From SHZI01 sp038214295 (GTDB lineage Bacteria > Pseudomonadota > Gammaproteobacteria > Steroidobacterales > GCA-2729495): a stretch of 36,461 nt of DNA. The notes under the pieces are model-generated. The model did no database searches. It was given only the letters and a program-made list of their open reading frames with translations, and was not told the origin of the DNA. The stretch covers positions 1-36,461 of the forward strand of contig JBBQSA010000033.1 of assembly GCA_038214295.1 (NCBI GenBank). The letters are read 5' to 3'. The position numbers and the translations under genes are program-made. Each line of letters opens with the position of its first letter. Position 1 is the stretch's first letter. This document shows positions 23,182 through 31,800 of this stretch, in pieces.

Positions 23182-24558
23182 TCAACCGGATCGCGGCGGG
23201 GATGCGGAATACGGGCTGACGAGCACAGCCATTCCCAACCCGCACGCGACGAGCGATGCGATCACGATCGCAGCCTTGGCCGTTGCCAACAGGTCTGCGG
23301 CGCCGAAGGACAGCTGAGCGACGAAAATGGACATCGTAAAGCCGATACCCGCCAGGCAGCCCACGCCCAGGAGGTGATGTAGTGTCATGCCCTCTGGCAG
23401 TCGCCACAGCCCCAGCCATAATCCAAGGCCACCAGCCAGCGTAATGCCCAACGGCTTGCCGACCACAAGACCGGCGAACACGCCCCATGCCATGGGCTCG
23501 TGGACCATTCCAGCCAGGTCCAGAGCGTGCAGGTCGATGCCGGCATTCATGAAGGCAAACAACGGCAGGATGCCAAATGACACCGGGCGATCGAGTACGC
23601 GCTCCCAGCGCCGCAATGGCGAGGTCACGCGTTCGGCGGCCACCAGAAGATCCTGGGCAGCCTCATCCTGCACGTCATCTTCAAAAACGTCCGTCCCCTG
23701 TTGCTCCTTTTCGCGCGCCTGGAAATGCCCCAACCGTGCGACCGCCCGTTTCACGAAACTATGCGGCTGAACTTTGGGCCTCACAGGCGCCATGATGGCT
23801 GCGGCCACACCGGCAATGGTCCCATGTACACCGGCCTGCACCACCAGCCACCACAAGACCACTGCAGCCAGCCCGTAGACCAGAGCGTTTCGCACACCGA
23901 GTGCATTCAACAGACCAAGCGCCACCCAGGCGGCCAGCGCTGAGTACAGGTACCCCGTGTCCAACTCGGCGCTGTAGAAGAGCGCGATGGCAAGAATCGC
24001 ACCCACATCATCGACGATGGCCAACCCCACCAGAAAGACCGGCACAGGACGTGGTACGCGGCTGCCCAATGCCAGCAGGGCGGCGTAGGCGAAGGGCGTA
24101 TCGGTGGCAATCGGAATCCCCCAGCCGTATACCAGCCCCTGCCAGTTAATCGCCGCATAGATGGCGGCTGGCGCCAGCATGCCGCCCGCTGCACACGCGA
24201 CTACCACCACAGAACGGCGGACTTCGCGCAACTGGCCGACCGTCACCTCACGCTTGATCTCCAGGCCCAGCAGAAAGAAGAACAGGGCCATCAGCCCCTC
24301 GTTTATCCATTCCACCAGCCCCCAATCGAGCGCGCTATCGCCGATGCGGAACTGCATCGGAAAGTGAAGAACATCGTGGTAAAGGTCCGGCTCCAGCGTC
24401 GCAAACGCCACGCCCGCAACACTAGCGATTAGCAGGAGTACCGCAGCAGTTCCCTGCATGCTGGCGAACTCCGCAAACAGATCCATCAACGGCGATTCGG
24501 CGGGCTCCAGCGGCGCACGGATCCGATCCTGCGTTTTTGCCGGCAGTGTGGGACTCAT
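23182..24558 (-). CDS. nhaA: Na+/H+ antiporter NhaA
   Basis: NhaA exports Na+ (or Li+) in exchange for protons across the inner membrane. The 458-aa protein shows the discontinuous-helix segment PIATDTPFAYAALLALG with Asp153, the ion-binding pair Asp183-Asp184 in VGLAIVDDVGAILAIALFY, and the Lys of VVGKPLGITL on helix 10. It is about 70 residues longer than E. coli NhaA: an N-terminal extension and an acidic cytoplasmic loop (KEQQGTDVFEDDVQDEAAQD) account for this. The start codon lies 18 bp after the mscS stop, so the two are probably co-transcribed. It would complement the N-ATPase in keeping internal Na+ low. Confidence 0.95.
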   Translation of the reverse strand: MSPTLPAKTQDRIRAPLEPAESPLMDLFAEFASMQGTAAVLLLIASVAGVAFATLEPDLYHDVLHFPMQFRIGDSALDWGLVEWINEGLMALFFFLLGLEIKREVTVGQLREVRRSVVVVACAAGGMLAPAAIYAAINWQGLVYGWGIPIATDTPFAYAALLALGSRVPRPVPVFLVGLAIVDDVGAILAIALFYSAELDTGYLYSALAAWVALGLLNALGVRNALVYGLAAVVLWWLVVQAGVHGTIAGVAAAIMAPVRPKVQPHSFVKRAVARLGHFQAREKEQQGTDVFEDDVQDEAAQDLLVAAERVTSPLRRWERVLDRPVSFGILPLFAFMNAGIDLHALDLAGMVHEPMAWGVFAGLVVGKPLGITLAGGLGLWLGLWRLPEGMTLHHLLGVGCLAGIGFTMSIFVAQLSFGAADLLATAKAAIVIASLVACGLGMAVLVSPYSASPPRSG

Positions 24559-24576
24559 GAAGCGCCCGCCACTCCG

Positions 24577-25557
24577 CTAGCTTGCGTCGGAACCACCACG
24601 CAACTCCCCACGTAGCGCACCGCCGCCCTTGATAGCGAAATCCAGAGTCCGGATCGGGAATGGAATCGAGATGTCCTCGGCGTCGAAAGCCTTCTTGACT
24701 GCCACGATTGCGGCATCGCGGGCCCCGAGGTAGTCGGCCTGGCCCTTACCTTCGTAATTGACCCAGAAACGGATAGTACAGTTGATCGAACTGTCGCCGA
24801 ACCCTGTGTAGATCAGATCGGGATCGCTCTTGGGATCGCAGTCGTCCAGTGCCTTCACTGCAGCAACAGCCACCTTACGCACCCGCTCGAGGTCTTCGCC
24901 GTAGGACACGCCCACCTCCAGGTCGACGCGACGCTCGCCTGACAGCGAGTAGTTGACCAGCTTGCTCTCGACAATGTCCTTGTTGGGTACCCGCACAATC
25001 TGGCCCTGTGCTGTACGCAGAACCGTCGAGCGCATATCGATCTCCTTGACCGTGGCCAGAACATCGTTGGTTTCAATCAGGTGGCCGATTTCGAAGGGCC
25101 GCTTCAGCGACATGTAGATGCCAGCCATAAAATTGGCCGCCATGTCCTGAAAGGCAAAGGCCAATGCCAGGCCCACGACGCCGGCGCCTGCCAGCAGCGA
25201 CGTCACGGTCTTGTCCAGATGCAGGAGCCCCAGCGCAAAGAACGTGCCTATTGCGAGCACCACAACACTGGCAATCCGCGACAAAAGCTTGCGGATGGTG
25301 TCCGGCATCGTCGTTCTGGAAAGGCCGCGAGCGACTAGCTGGCTGGCTACACGGGCCAATACCATGAACAGCAACAGGATCAGCACGGCAGCTACCAGAT
25401 TGGGCAGCAGTGCGATCAGTTCGGTAAGCCACTCCTGCAGCTTGCCCAACAGCAGCGACGCAGCATCCTTGGCACTGTCGATCTTCCCGGCGGCAGCAGC
25501 GGACATCTTCACGCCTGCATCGGCGCCATTACTCTGGATGTCTATGCTCAATCCCAT
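24577..25557 (-). CDS. Small-conductance mechanosensitive channel (MscS family)
   Basis: The 326-aa product is an MscS-type channel that opens on hypo-osmotic shock to release solutes. Three helices (near residues 45-67, 90-112 and 120-140) end with the pore-lining segment TSLLAGAGVVGLALAFAFQDMAANFMAGIYM, where Gly/Ala packing is typical. The beta domain follows (RTAQGQIVRVPNKDIVESKLVNYS), then the vestibule alpha/beta domain. The N-terminus has a soluble ~40-residue lead (IDIQSNGADAGVKM). The start at 25557 has GGAG eight bases upstream; 22 bp separate it from the fusion gene. Confidence 0.93.
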   Translation of the reverse strand: MGLSIDIQSNGADAGVKMSAAAAGKIDSAKDAASLLLGKLQEWLTELIALLPNLVAAVLILLLFMVLARVASQLVARGLSRTTMPDTIRKLLSRIASVVVLAIGTFFALGLLHLDKTVTSLLAGAGVVGLALAFAFQDMAANFMAGIYMSLKRPFEIGHLIETNDVLATVKEIDMRSTVLRTAQGQIVRVPNKDIVESKLVNYSLSGERRVDLEVGVSYGEDLERVRKVAVAAVKALDDCDPKSDPDLIYTGFGDSSINCTIRFWVNYEGKGQADYLGARDAAIVAVKKAFDAEDISIPFPIRTLDFAIKGGGALRGELRGGSDAS

Positions 25558-25579
25558 CGTGCTCTCCACTCTCTCCCAT

Positions 25580-28363
25580 TCATTCCCTCGGTGCGTCGTC
25601 AGACAGCAGATCATCACCATCGGAATGCTGGCGGTCAGCCGCGATCTGCTCATCCAGATCGCCCGTGCGCCCGATATCGATGGCGGTCGCTGGTTCTTCC
25701 CGCTCAGCGCCGCGAGCTTCGGCAGCGGGTACAGCTCGGCTGACGCCTGCGTTGCTATCTCCCGGCGCACTTCCGTCCGCCGATGCAGCCAGCAACGGCT
25801 TCATGCGCAAATTGTAGATCGGCTCAGGCATCACGATACCTGCTTCGTCGAAGGCATGTTTCACCAGCCGGATGGCCTCGCTGCGTACCCGAAGAAACTC
25901 CGCTGACCTCTGGTCGACCCAGCCAAATACGCGCAGTACGACATTGGAGTCGCCCAGCGTCTCCACCGTGCAATAGGGTGCCGGATCATCCAGCACGCCG
26001 TCCATATTCAGCAGCGTACGGGCCGCAAGCTCCTGAGCATCGGTCAGGTTTTGCTCCGTATCGACACCGACTTCAAACATGAAGCGCCGTTTCGGATTCC
26101 TGGTGTAATTGACGATGATCGCCTTGTAGACCTTCGCATTCGGAATTCGCGTGTGATTGCCGTCCAGCGTCATCAGGATCGTGGCGCGAGGTGTGAGCCG
26201 CAGCACGCGGCCTTCGCAACCTTCGATCACCACGTGATCGTTGCTGGCGAAAGGCTGACGCAGGCTCAGCAGCAGGCTCGCAATATAGTTTTCCACAGTG
26301 TCCCGCAAGGCAAACCCCAGCGCGAGGCCAAACACCCCGGCCGCGCCCAACAGGGTCGTCAACACGGCCGTGGCATCCAGTATCTGCAGTGCCAGAACAA
26401 GGCCAATGCCGATGAAGATCAGCCGCACCACCTGGCGCGCCAGATCCCGCAGGAAGGGATTGCCGTCGAAAAACCGGCTGAACAGCTTGGTACCGGACAC
26501 CAGCCGCGCCATCCACCAGAAGAGTACAAAGGCGACCAGCGCCACGCCCAGCAGCGGCAGCATGCCGACCAGGTCTGTCGCCCGCGTTCGCAGACGCTCC
26601 ACCGTGGCCGACAGCCGCCCCTGCACGTCGCGCGATTCGACGATTTCATCCTGTACGTCGACGACGCGCTGCACGCGGCGGGCCAGCGCCATCGCCTGGT
26701 CATGGGCGCCACGCGATGGCACCTCCCCCGAAAGTATGACCAGCCCGCCGTTGACGTCGACCTGGACCCCGCTGAGGCCGTCCATGTTCGCGTAGAGCTG
26801 CTTGAGGCGATTGGTGATCTCGGCATCGCCGCGCGCCGTTGACTCCACTGCGATGGTTGCAGCAGGAGCAGCTGGCGCACCCACATCGGTAAGGCCGCTT
26901 TCAACGCCGATAGTGCCCTCATCGGCCGCATTGGCGGGCTGTACCGGCATCGCCAGCGACGCCGCCAGCAGCGCCCCAACCAGTGGGCCTAGAACCAGAC
27001 CCATTGGCGCGCGGCCCGTGTGCACGCCTGCCAGAGACCCCGCGGCCAGCTCCAGTGCGTCCAACGCGCGCCGGCACTGCGCCTCAACCGCCTTCCGATC
27101 CAGCGGCTCCGGAAGGGCGGCGGCTGCGCGGTCCAGCATCTGCGCCTGCAAAAGCAACGCCTTACGTTGCGAATCCTCACGGGTGAGCGGTGCGAGTTCC
27201 GCAACCAGCGAGGCCAGCCTCAGGGATACCTGCTGACTGGACCGGCTGTAATTCCGGATCGGATCGAAGGCCGCCGTGACGAATTGCTCGAAAGACGCTC
27301 CCTGCACCATCAGCCGCAGGGCGCCATCGTCATCGCGACGGAAGGCGGATGGCGTCGGTCGGTGCAGCAGCGTGCCAAGCGCCGCGCCCAGGCGGTCAAC
27401 GCAGGCTTCCGCCGTAGTCGGGTCATTGATACCTGGCGACAACGCTCGCTGGGCGATCTCGACCAGCTGCCTCACCAGGTACAGCACGTCCTGCATCGGC
27501 GTACGAACCGCACCGATGCTCAAGGCGTCCTGAATCTTGCGGCTTACGTCCGGACTGTTGGCGGCACCGGGCCACACTCGCGCAATCTCGGTCCCTTCCA
27601 GCACATGGGCACCCGGGGCGCATGCCAGCCAGATCAGGCCGTCGATTGCACAGGCAATCCTGACGAGCGACTCACCGTTGATCAGCTGCACATAACCGGA
27701 TTTTGGTGCCAGCACCGACGACGAGGACACCGGGTAGTCCGGCGGCAACGCCGGAGTCACCTCTGCCGCAAGAGACCGGTCACCTCTGCCGACATCCTCC
27801 GGAAAGAGGCGGTCGATCGCATCGTCCAGTTCCTCGCCCACGACAGCAATCACGTTGGGCGCCTGAATAGACGCCGCCACGTGATGAATGAAATAGATCA
27901 GCACGGCCATGCTGGTCATGGCCAGCAGCAAACCCATCGTCACCGACGCGCGAGGCACGAAAACCACCTTGCTGCTGGCGTCCACTACGCCCAGGACACT
28001 GATGCAGAAGGCGAAGGTGGCGATAACAATGCCGAGCGAGGCTTGTGTGCCACGATCGCGCATGAAGGTTCGCAACAAGCGCGGACCCATCTGGCCTGCT
28101 GCCAGCGATAGTGCAACGATGGTGACTGAGAAAACCGTCGCCGCGATACTGATCATAGCCGTGGCAATCGTGGCAAGCAGCATGCGGGCGCCGACAATAC
28201 CGGCACCGAACAGCCAGGTCAGCTGCATTTGCTCCAGCCAGTCCGACCGGTCGATCCACACGGTGCCCTGCGCCAGCAACAAGGCGGCGATAGACATGAT
28301 GATGGGCCAGAACCACAAGCTTGACCGGATTGAATCCAGCAAGGACAGCAAACGGCTTGTCAT
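25580..28363 (-). CDS. DUF2254-BON-MscS fusion channel protein
   Basis: The 927-aa protein joins three modules in one continuous frame. Residues 1-~440 are a DUF2254 domain: helices near 15-33, 60-85, 108-126 and 140-160, and the signature QRALSPGINDPTTAEACVDRL at ~306-326. Residues ~452-479 (MGLVLGPLVGALLAASLAMPV, then PANAA) look exactly like a signal peptide now buried inside the protein. Residues ~508-575 are a BON domain (VQVDVNGGLVILSGEVPSRG). Residues ~596-858 are an MscS channel, with pore helix LLGAAGVFGLALGFALRDTVENYIASLLLSLRQPF and beta domain IPNAKVYKAIIVNYTRNPKRRF. The last ~65 residues are acidic and probably disordered. It heads a run with mscS, nhaA and possibly DUF2254. Its start overlaps the stop of a small upstream ORF (ATGA). 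Confidence 0.92.
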   Translation of the reverse strand: MTSRLLSLLDSIRSSLWFWPIIMSIAALLLAQGTVWIDRSDWLEQMQLTWLFGAGIVGARMLLATIATAMISIAATVFSVTIVALSLAAGQMGPRLLRTFMRDRGTQASLGIVIATFAFCISVLGVVDASSKVVFVPRASVTMGLLLAMTSMAVLIYFIHHVAASIQAPNVIAVVGEELDDAIDRLFPEDVGRGDRSLAAEVTPALPPDYPVSSSSVLAPKSGYVQLINGESLVRIACAIDGLIWLACAPGAHVLEGTEIARVWPGAANSPDVSRKIQDALSIGAVRTPMQDVLYLVRQLVEIAQRALSPGINDPTTAEACVDRLGAALGTLLHRPTPSAFRRDDDGALRLMVQGASFEQFVTAAFDPIRNYSRSSQQVSLRLASLVAELAPLTREDSQRKALLLQAQMLDRAAAALPEPLDRKAVEAQCRRALDALELAAGSLAGVHTGRAPMGLVLGPLVGALLAASLAMPVQPANAADEGTIGVESGLTDVGAPAAPAATIAVESTARGDAEITNRLKQLYANMDGLSGVQVDVNGGLVILSGEVPSRGAHDQAMALARRVQRVVDVQDEIVESRDVQGRLSATVERLRTRATDLVGMLPLLGVALVAFVLFWWMARLVSGTKLFSRFFDGNPFLRDLARQVVRLIFIGIGLVLALQILDATAVLTTLLGAAGVFGLALGFALRDTVENYIASLLLSLRQPFASNDHVVIEGCEGRVLRLTPRATILMTLDGNHTRIPNAKVYKAIIVNYTRNPKRRFMFEVGVDTEQNLTDAQELAARTLLNMDGVLDDPAPYCTVETLGDSNVVLRVFGWVDQRSAEFLRVRSEAIRLVKHAFDEAGIVMPEPIYNLRMKPLLAASADGSAPGDSNAGVSRAVPAAEARGAEREEPATAIDIGRTGDLDEQIAADRQHSDGDDLLSDDAPRE

Positions 28364-28482
28364 TGGCCCGTGCTCCGACCGTCACCGCTGACGCTCTGTT
28401 TGGGACGCGCCGCCATGATCAGTTCCGGGGCGGATTCTGTGGCGGCGCCGGCTAGCAGTATCAGGATGAGCGGTAACTGCAT
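28360..28482 (-). CDS. Possible 40-aa secreted peptide coupled to the channel fusion
   Basis: From ATG 28482 the frame reads MQLPLILILLAGAATESAPE and then ELIMAARPKQ to a stop whose bases overlap the ATG of the fusion gene (ATGA), which suggests translational coupling. The N-terminus looks like a short signal peptide. An ATG at 28497 would add five residues. The ribosome binding site is weak (TTGGGG) and no family is recognised, so it may be a leader peptide or a chance frame. Confidence 0.35.
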   Translation of the reverse strand: MQLPLILILLAGAATESAPELIMAARPKQSVSGDGRSTGQ

Positions 28483-28674
28483 GCCCCAAGCATACATGCG
28501 TTGGTCCCGTGACCGGAACCGGGCTTGGGGCCCCGCTACGAAGTCCAGTGACTCAAACCCCACGCGGACGTTGACACGCCATGTGAGCGCTACCGCACCG
28601 ACAGCCGCTGCTTCGTGGCACAACTTGTATCTGCGGCGCTTACTCGGGCGATCTAGTTCACAACGGAGGTTTCC

Positions 28675-28878
28675 ATGAAGTCACTTATCGGGATAGCGAC
28701 TGGTTTGGTATCCGCGGTCGCTAGTGGCGTGGCGTCCGCGCAGAATGGCAACATGATGAATGGTGGCGGCATGTGGGGCAGTGGCTGGATGGCCGGATAC
28801 GGCGGCTACTCGGTGCCGATCCTGCTTGTGGTCCTGGTCGCCGTGGTCGTTTGGGCAGTCCTGCAAAAGCGCAAGTGA
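28675..28878 (+). CDS. Small Met/Gly-rich membrane protein of the copper module
   Basis: The 67-aa product begins with a signal peptide (MKSLIGIATGLVSAVASG, cleavage after ASA), continues with a Met/Gly/Trp-rich segment (NGNMMNGGGMWGSGWMAGYGG) and ends with one membrane helix and a basic tail (VPILLVVLVAVVVWAVLQKRK). A strong GGAGG ribosome binding site precedes the ATG. Proteins of this shape are often found beside copper or silver efflux genes, and the periplasmic Met residues could bind Cu(I). The role here is inferred from the neighbouring CopB-type ATPase. Confidence 0.75.
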   Translation: MKSLIGIATGLVSAVASGVASAQNGNMMNGGGMWGSGWMAGYGGYSVPILLVVLVAVVVWAVLQKRK

Positions 28879-28936
28879 CCCACGCGGGCTGCGACCTGCA
28901 TCGGGATGCTCATCAGTGAGCCGCGGAACCGCGACC

Positions 28937-29638
28937 ATGCAGCCGCGCTTGACCGTCACCTACTTTTCCGATGTGCTCTGCGTATGGGCCTATGCGGCTC
29001 AGATCAAGCTGGATGAATTGCGGCGGCACTTCGGTGAACAGATCCGTGTCGAATATCGCTTCCTACGCCTCTTCGGCGACGTCGCGGCGCGCATAGAGGC
29101 CGGGTGGGGCGACAAGGGCGGCTCTGCAGGCTATTCGCGGCATCTGCAGGGCATGGCAGCGCGTTTCGATCACATCGACATTCATTCCGAGATCTGGATC
29201 ACAAATATCCCCACCACGTCGATGAGTTGCCACCTGTATCTCAAAGCTATCCAGTTGCTGCAAAAGCACGGTGAAGTCTCGGCGGAGCCCCAGGAACGGT
29301 TCGAGGGCAGGTGCGTCTTCGAAGAGGCCGTGTGGCGTTTTCGTCTCGGCTTTTTCCGGGACCTGCAGGACATCGCTGATCGAAACATTCAGGAAGCGAT
29401 AGCCTCGGACCTGTCATTGCCTCTTAGCGGGATCCGCCGGCACATCGACAGTGGTGCTGCCCATGCGGCGCTGTGCGCGGACTTCGATGCCAAGGACCGG
29501 CAGCTTGTCGAAGGCAGCCCGACCTTCGTGTTCAACGAAGGCCGGCAGAAGCTGTATGGCAACGTCGGCTACCGGATCATCGAGGCCAGCATCAACGAGT
29601 TGCTGGTCGCCCCCGGCGACCGGGCCAGCTGGTGTTGA
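28937..29638 (+). CDS. DsbA-fold (FrnE/HCCA-isomerase-like) protein with a single active-site Cys
   Basis: The 233-aa product has the thioredoxin-like DsbA fold of the FrnE/2-hydroxychromene-2-carboxylate isomerase group. The N-terminus reads RLTVTYFSDVLCVWAYAAQI: the redox position has CVWA, so only the first Cys of the usual CxxC is present. The cis-Pro loop is visible near the end (QLVEGSPTFVFNEGRQKLYGNVGY). There is no signal peptide, so it is probably cytoplasmic. The ATG at 28937 is chosen since the fold starts there; a GTG at 28916 is possible. The stop shares one base with the copB start (TGATG). Glutathione-linked transfer or metal handling are both possible roles. Confidence 0.8.
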   Translation: MQPRLTVTYFSDVLCVWAYAAQIKLDELRRHFGEQIRVEYRFLRLFGDVAARIEAGWGDKGGSAGYSRHLQGMAARFDHIDIHSEIWITNIPTTSMSCHLYLKAIQLLQKHGEVSAEPQERFEGRCVFEEAVWRFRLGFFRDLQDIADRNIQEAIASDLSLPLSGIRRHIDSGAAHAALCADFDAKDRQLVEGSPTFVFNEGRQKLYGNVGYRIIEASINELLVAPGDRASWC

Positions 29639-31800
29639 TGGACAGCACACGAACCACAGCCACGCCCGAACCGGGGGACAAGCCGACCCGGGACGAAGTG
29701 GCGAAGAAGGCCTACGCCATCTATGTGAAGGAAGGCCGTCCGCAGGGCCATGCAGACCAGAACTGGTCGGACGCCGAAGCCCAGTTGCAGCACGCCGATG
29801 CCGCTCACGCTGGTCATCCGGCCCACCAGGATGAGCACGAGGGCCATCAGGACCACCATGCCCACATGGCGGCGGATTTTCGCAAGCGGTTCTGGATTTC
29901 GCTGGTCCTGACCCTGCCGATCCTCGCGCTTTCGCCGCTGCTGCAAACGCTGGTGGGCCTGCGTGAAGCTGTCCGCTTCTCGGGCGACCTCTTCGTCCTG
30001 TTCGGCTTTTCCTCGGCGGTCTTCTGGTACGGCGGGTGGCCCTTTCTCGAGGGCCTGTACACCGAGCTCAGGTCCCTCAAGCCCGGGATGATGACGCTGG
30101 TGGCCGTGGCTATCACCACCGCCTATCTGTACAGCAGTGCCGTGGTCTTTGGTCTGACCGGCAAGATGTTCTTCTGGGAGCTGGCCACCCTTGTGGACAT
30201 CATGTTGCTGGGGCACTGGATCGAGATGAAGTCAGTGATGGGCGCCTCCAAGGCCCTCGAGGAACTGGCCAGGCTCATGCCCTCTGACGCCCACAAGCTG
30301 ATATCCGACGGCAGCGTGCAGGACGTCCCGCTGAGCGAACTGGCGGTAGACGACAAGGTTCTGGTCAAGCCGGGCGAGAAGGTTCCGGCCGACGGCATCG
30401 TCGTCGAGGGCGAGAGCTCGGTCAACGAGGCAATGCTCACAGGCGAGTCGACGCCGGTCACCAAGACGAGCGGCGGCAAGGTCATCGGCGGCTCTATCAA
30501 CGGCGAGGGCTCGCTGACCGTCGAGGTCAAAGGGACCGGCAAGAACTCGTTCCTGTCGCAGGTGATCGACCTCGTCAGGCAGGCCCAGGAAAGCAAATCC
30601 AAGACCCAGAACCTCGCCGATACCGCGGCGATGTGGCTCACCCTCATTGCGTTGGTCAGCGGTGCTGGCACATTCCTGGTCTGGCTGGTGTTCATGGACC
30701 AAGAGCTTGCCTTCGCTATCGAACGCGCCGTGACGGTGATGGTGATCACCTGTCCGCATGCGCTCGGGCTGGCCGTGCCGCTGGTGGTGGCCGTCTCCAC
30801 GGCCTTGGCCGCGAGCCACGGCCTGCTCATCCGCAATCGTGGGGCGTTCGAAGGTGCGCGCAAGCTGCAGGCCGTCATCTTCGACAAGACCGGTACCCTC
30901 ACCGAGGGCCGCTTTGGCGTCACCGATACCTTGCTGCTGGCCCAGGACATCGACGAAGAGACGCTGCGCAAGTACGCGGCGTCCGTCGACGCGAATTCCG
31001 AACACCCAATAGCCAAGGCCCTCGCCGCGTCATCGGACGCGAAGCTGGCCGTCGAAAACTTCAAGAGCATCCCCGGCAAAGGCGCCGAAGGCAAGGTCGA
31101 TGGCCGGGAGGTCAAGGTCGTCAGCCCGGGTTACTTGCGCGAGCAGAACATCGATCTGGCGGACAAGCGAATCGAACCCCTGCAGGCCCAGGGCAAGACG
31201 GTCGTGTTCGTCCTCGTCGACGGGGAATTGAAGGGCGCGATCGCCTTGGCCGACATCGTCCGGCCCGAGGCGAAGCAGGCCATCGAAGCGCTGAAGGCGC
31301 TGAACATCCGCTGCATGATGCTCACCGGCGACAACCAGGCGACGGCCAAATGGGTTTCGGACCAGGTCGGGCTGGACGAATATTTCGCGGAAGTGCTGCC
31401 CCAGGACAAGGCCGCCAAGGTCAAGGAGGTCCAGGCCCGGGGCGTGTTGGTCGCCATGACCGGCGACGGCGTGAACGATGCACCGGCGCTGGCGCAGGCC
31501 GATGTCGGCATCGCCATCGGTGCCGGGTCCGACGTGGCAGTGGAAACCGCCGACATCGTTCTGGTGCGCAGCAACCCGATGGATGTCGTGGCCATCGTCG
31601 AGCTGTCACGCGCCACCTATCGCAAGATGATTCAAAACCTCGTCTGGGCCACGGGCTACAACGTCGTCGCCATTCCGCTGGCGGCCGGTGCGCTGTATGC
31701 ATGGGGCGTGGTGCTGTCGCCGGCCCTGGGCGCGGCGCTGATGGCCGCAAGCACGGTGATTGTGGCCGTCAACGCACGGCTGCTGCGACTGAAGAAGTGA
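29638..31800 (+). CDS. copB: CopB-type copper-translocating P-type ATPase with DUF2934 N-terminus
   Basis: This is a 720-aa P1B-type ATPase that exports copper (possibly Ag+) from the cytoplasm. The metal-site motif in the sixth helix is Cys-Pro-His (VITCPHALGLAVP, residues 372-374), the mark of the CopB subgroup. Other motifs are TGES (268-271), the phosphorylated Asp416 in FDKTGTLTEG, SEHPIAKAL and TGDGVNDAPALAQADVGIAIG. There is no CxxC metal-binding domain; instead residues ~18-50 match the small DUF2934 motif (AYAIYVKEGRPQGHADQNW), followed by a His-rich stretch (residues ~52-76). Translation is coupled to the DsbA-fold gene. Confidence 0.95.
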   Translation: MDSTRTTATPEPGDKPTRDEVAKKAYAIYVKEGRPQGHADQNWSDAEAQLQHADAAHAGHPAHQDEHEGHQDHHAHMAADFRKRFWISLVLTLPILALSPLLQTLVGLREAVRFSGDLFVLFGFSSAVFWYGGWPFLEGLYTELRSLKPGMMTLVAVAITTAYLYSSAVVFGLTGKMFFWELATLVDIMLLGHWIEMKSVMGASKALEELARLMPSDAHKLISDGSVQDVPLSELAVDDKVLVKPGEKVPADGIVVEGESSVNEAMLTGESTPVTKTSGGKVIGGSINGEGSLTVEVKGTGKNSFLSQVIDLVRQAQESKSKTQNLADTAAMWLTLIALVSGAGTFLVWLVFMDQELAFAIERAVTVMVITCPHALGLAVPLVVAVSTALAASHGLLIRNRGAFEGARKLQAVIFDKTGTLTEGRFGVTDTLLLAQDIDEETLRKYAASVDANSEHPIAKALAASSDAKLAVENFKSIPGKGAEGKVDGREVKVVSPGYLREQNIDLADKRIEPLQAQGKTVVFVLVDGELKGAIALADIVRPEAKQAIEALKALNIRCMMLTGDNQATAKWVSDQVGLDEYFAEVLPQDKAAKVKEVQARGVLVAMTGDGVNDAPALAQADVGIAIGAGSDVAVETADIVLVRSNPMDVVAIVELSRATYRKMIQNLVWATGYNVVAIPLAAGALYAWGVVLSPALGAALMAASTVIVAVNARLLRLKK

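Noticed and set aside
21796..23382. 528-codon plus-strand frame across the DUF2254 gene and nhaA end
   Set aside because: It spans two unrelated genes on the other strand and has no protein-like hydrophobic pattern.
27002..27004. Internal ATG (residue 454) of the fusion as the real start of a separate BON-MscS gene
   Set aside because: There is no Shine-Dalgarno sequence before it and the DUF2254 frame runs through without a stop, so a single fused protein is the simpler reading; an internal start cannot be fully excluded.
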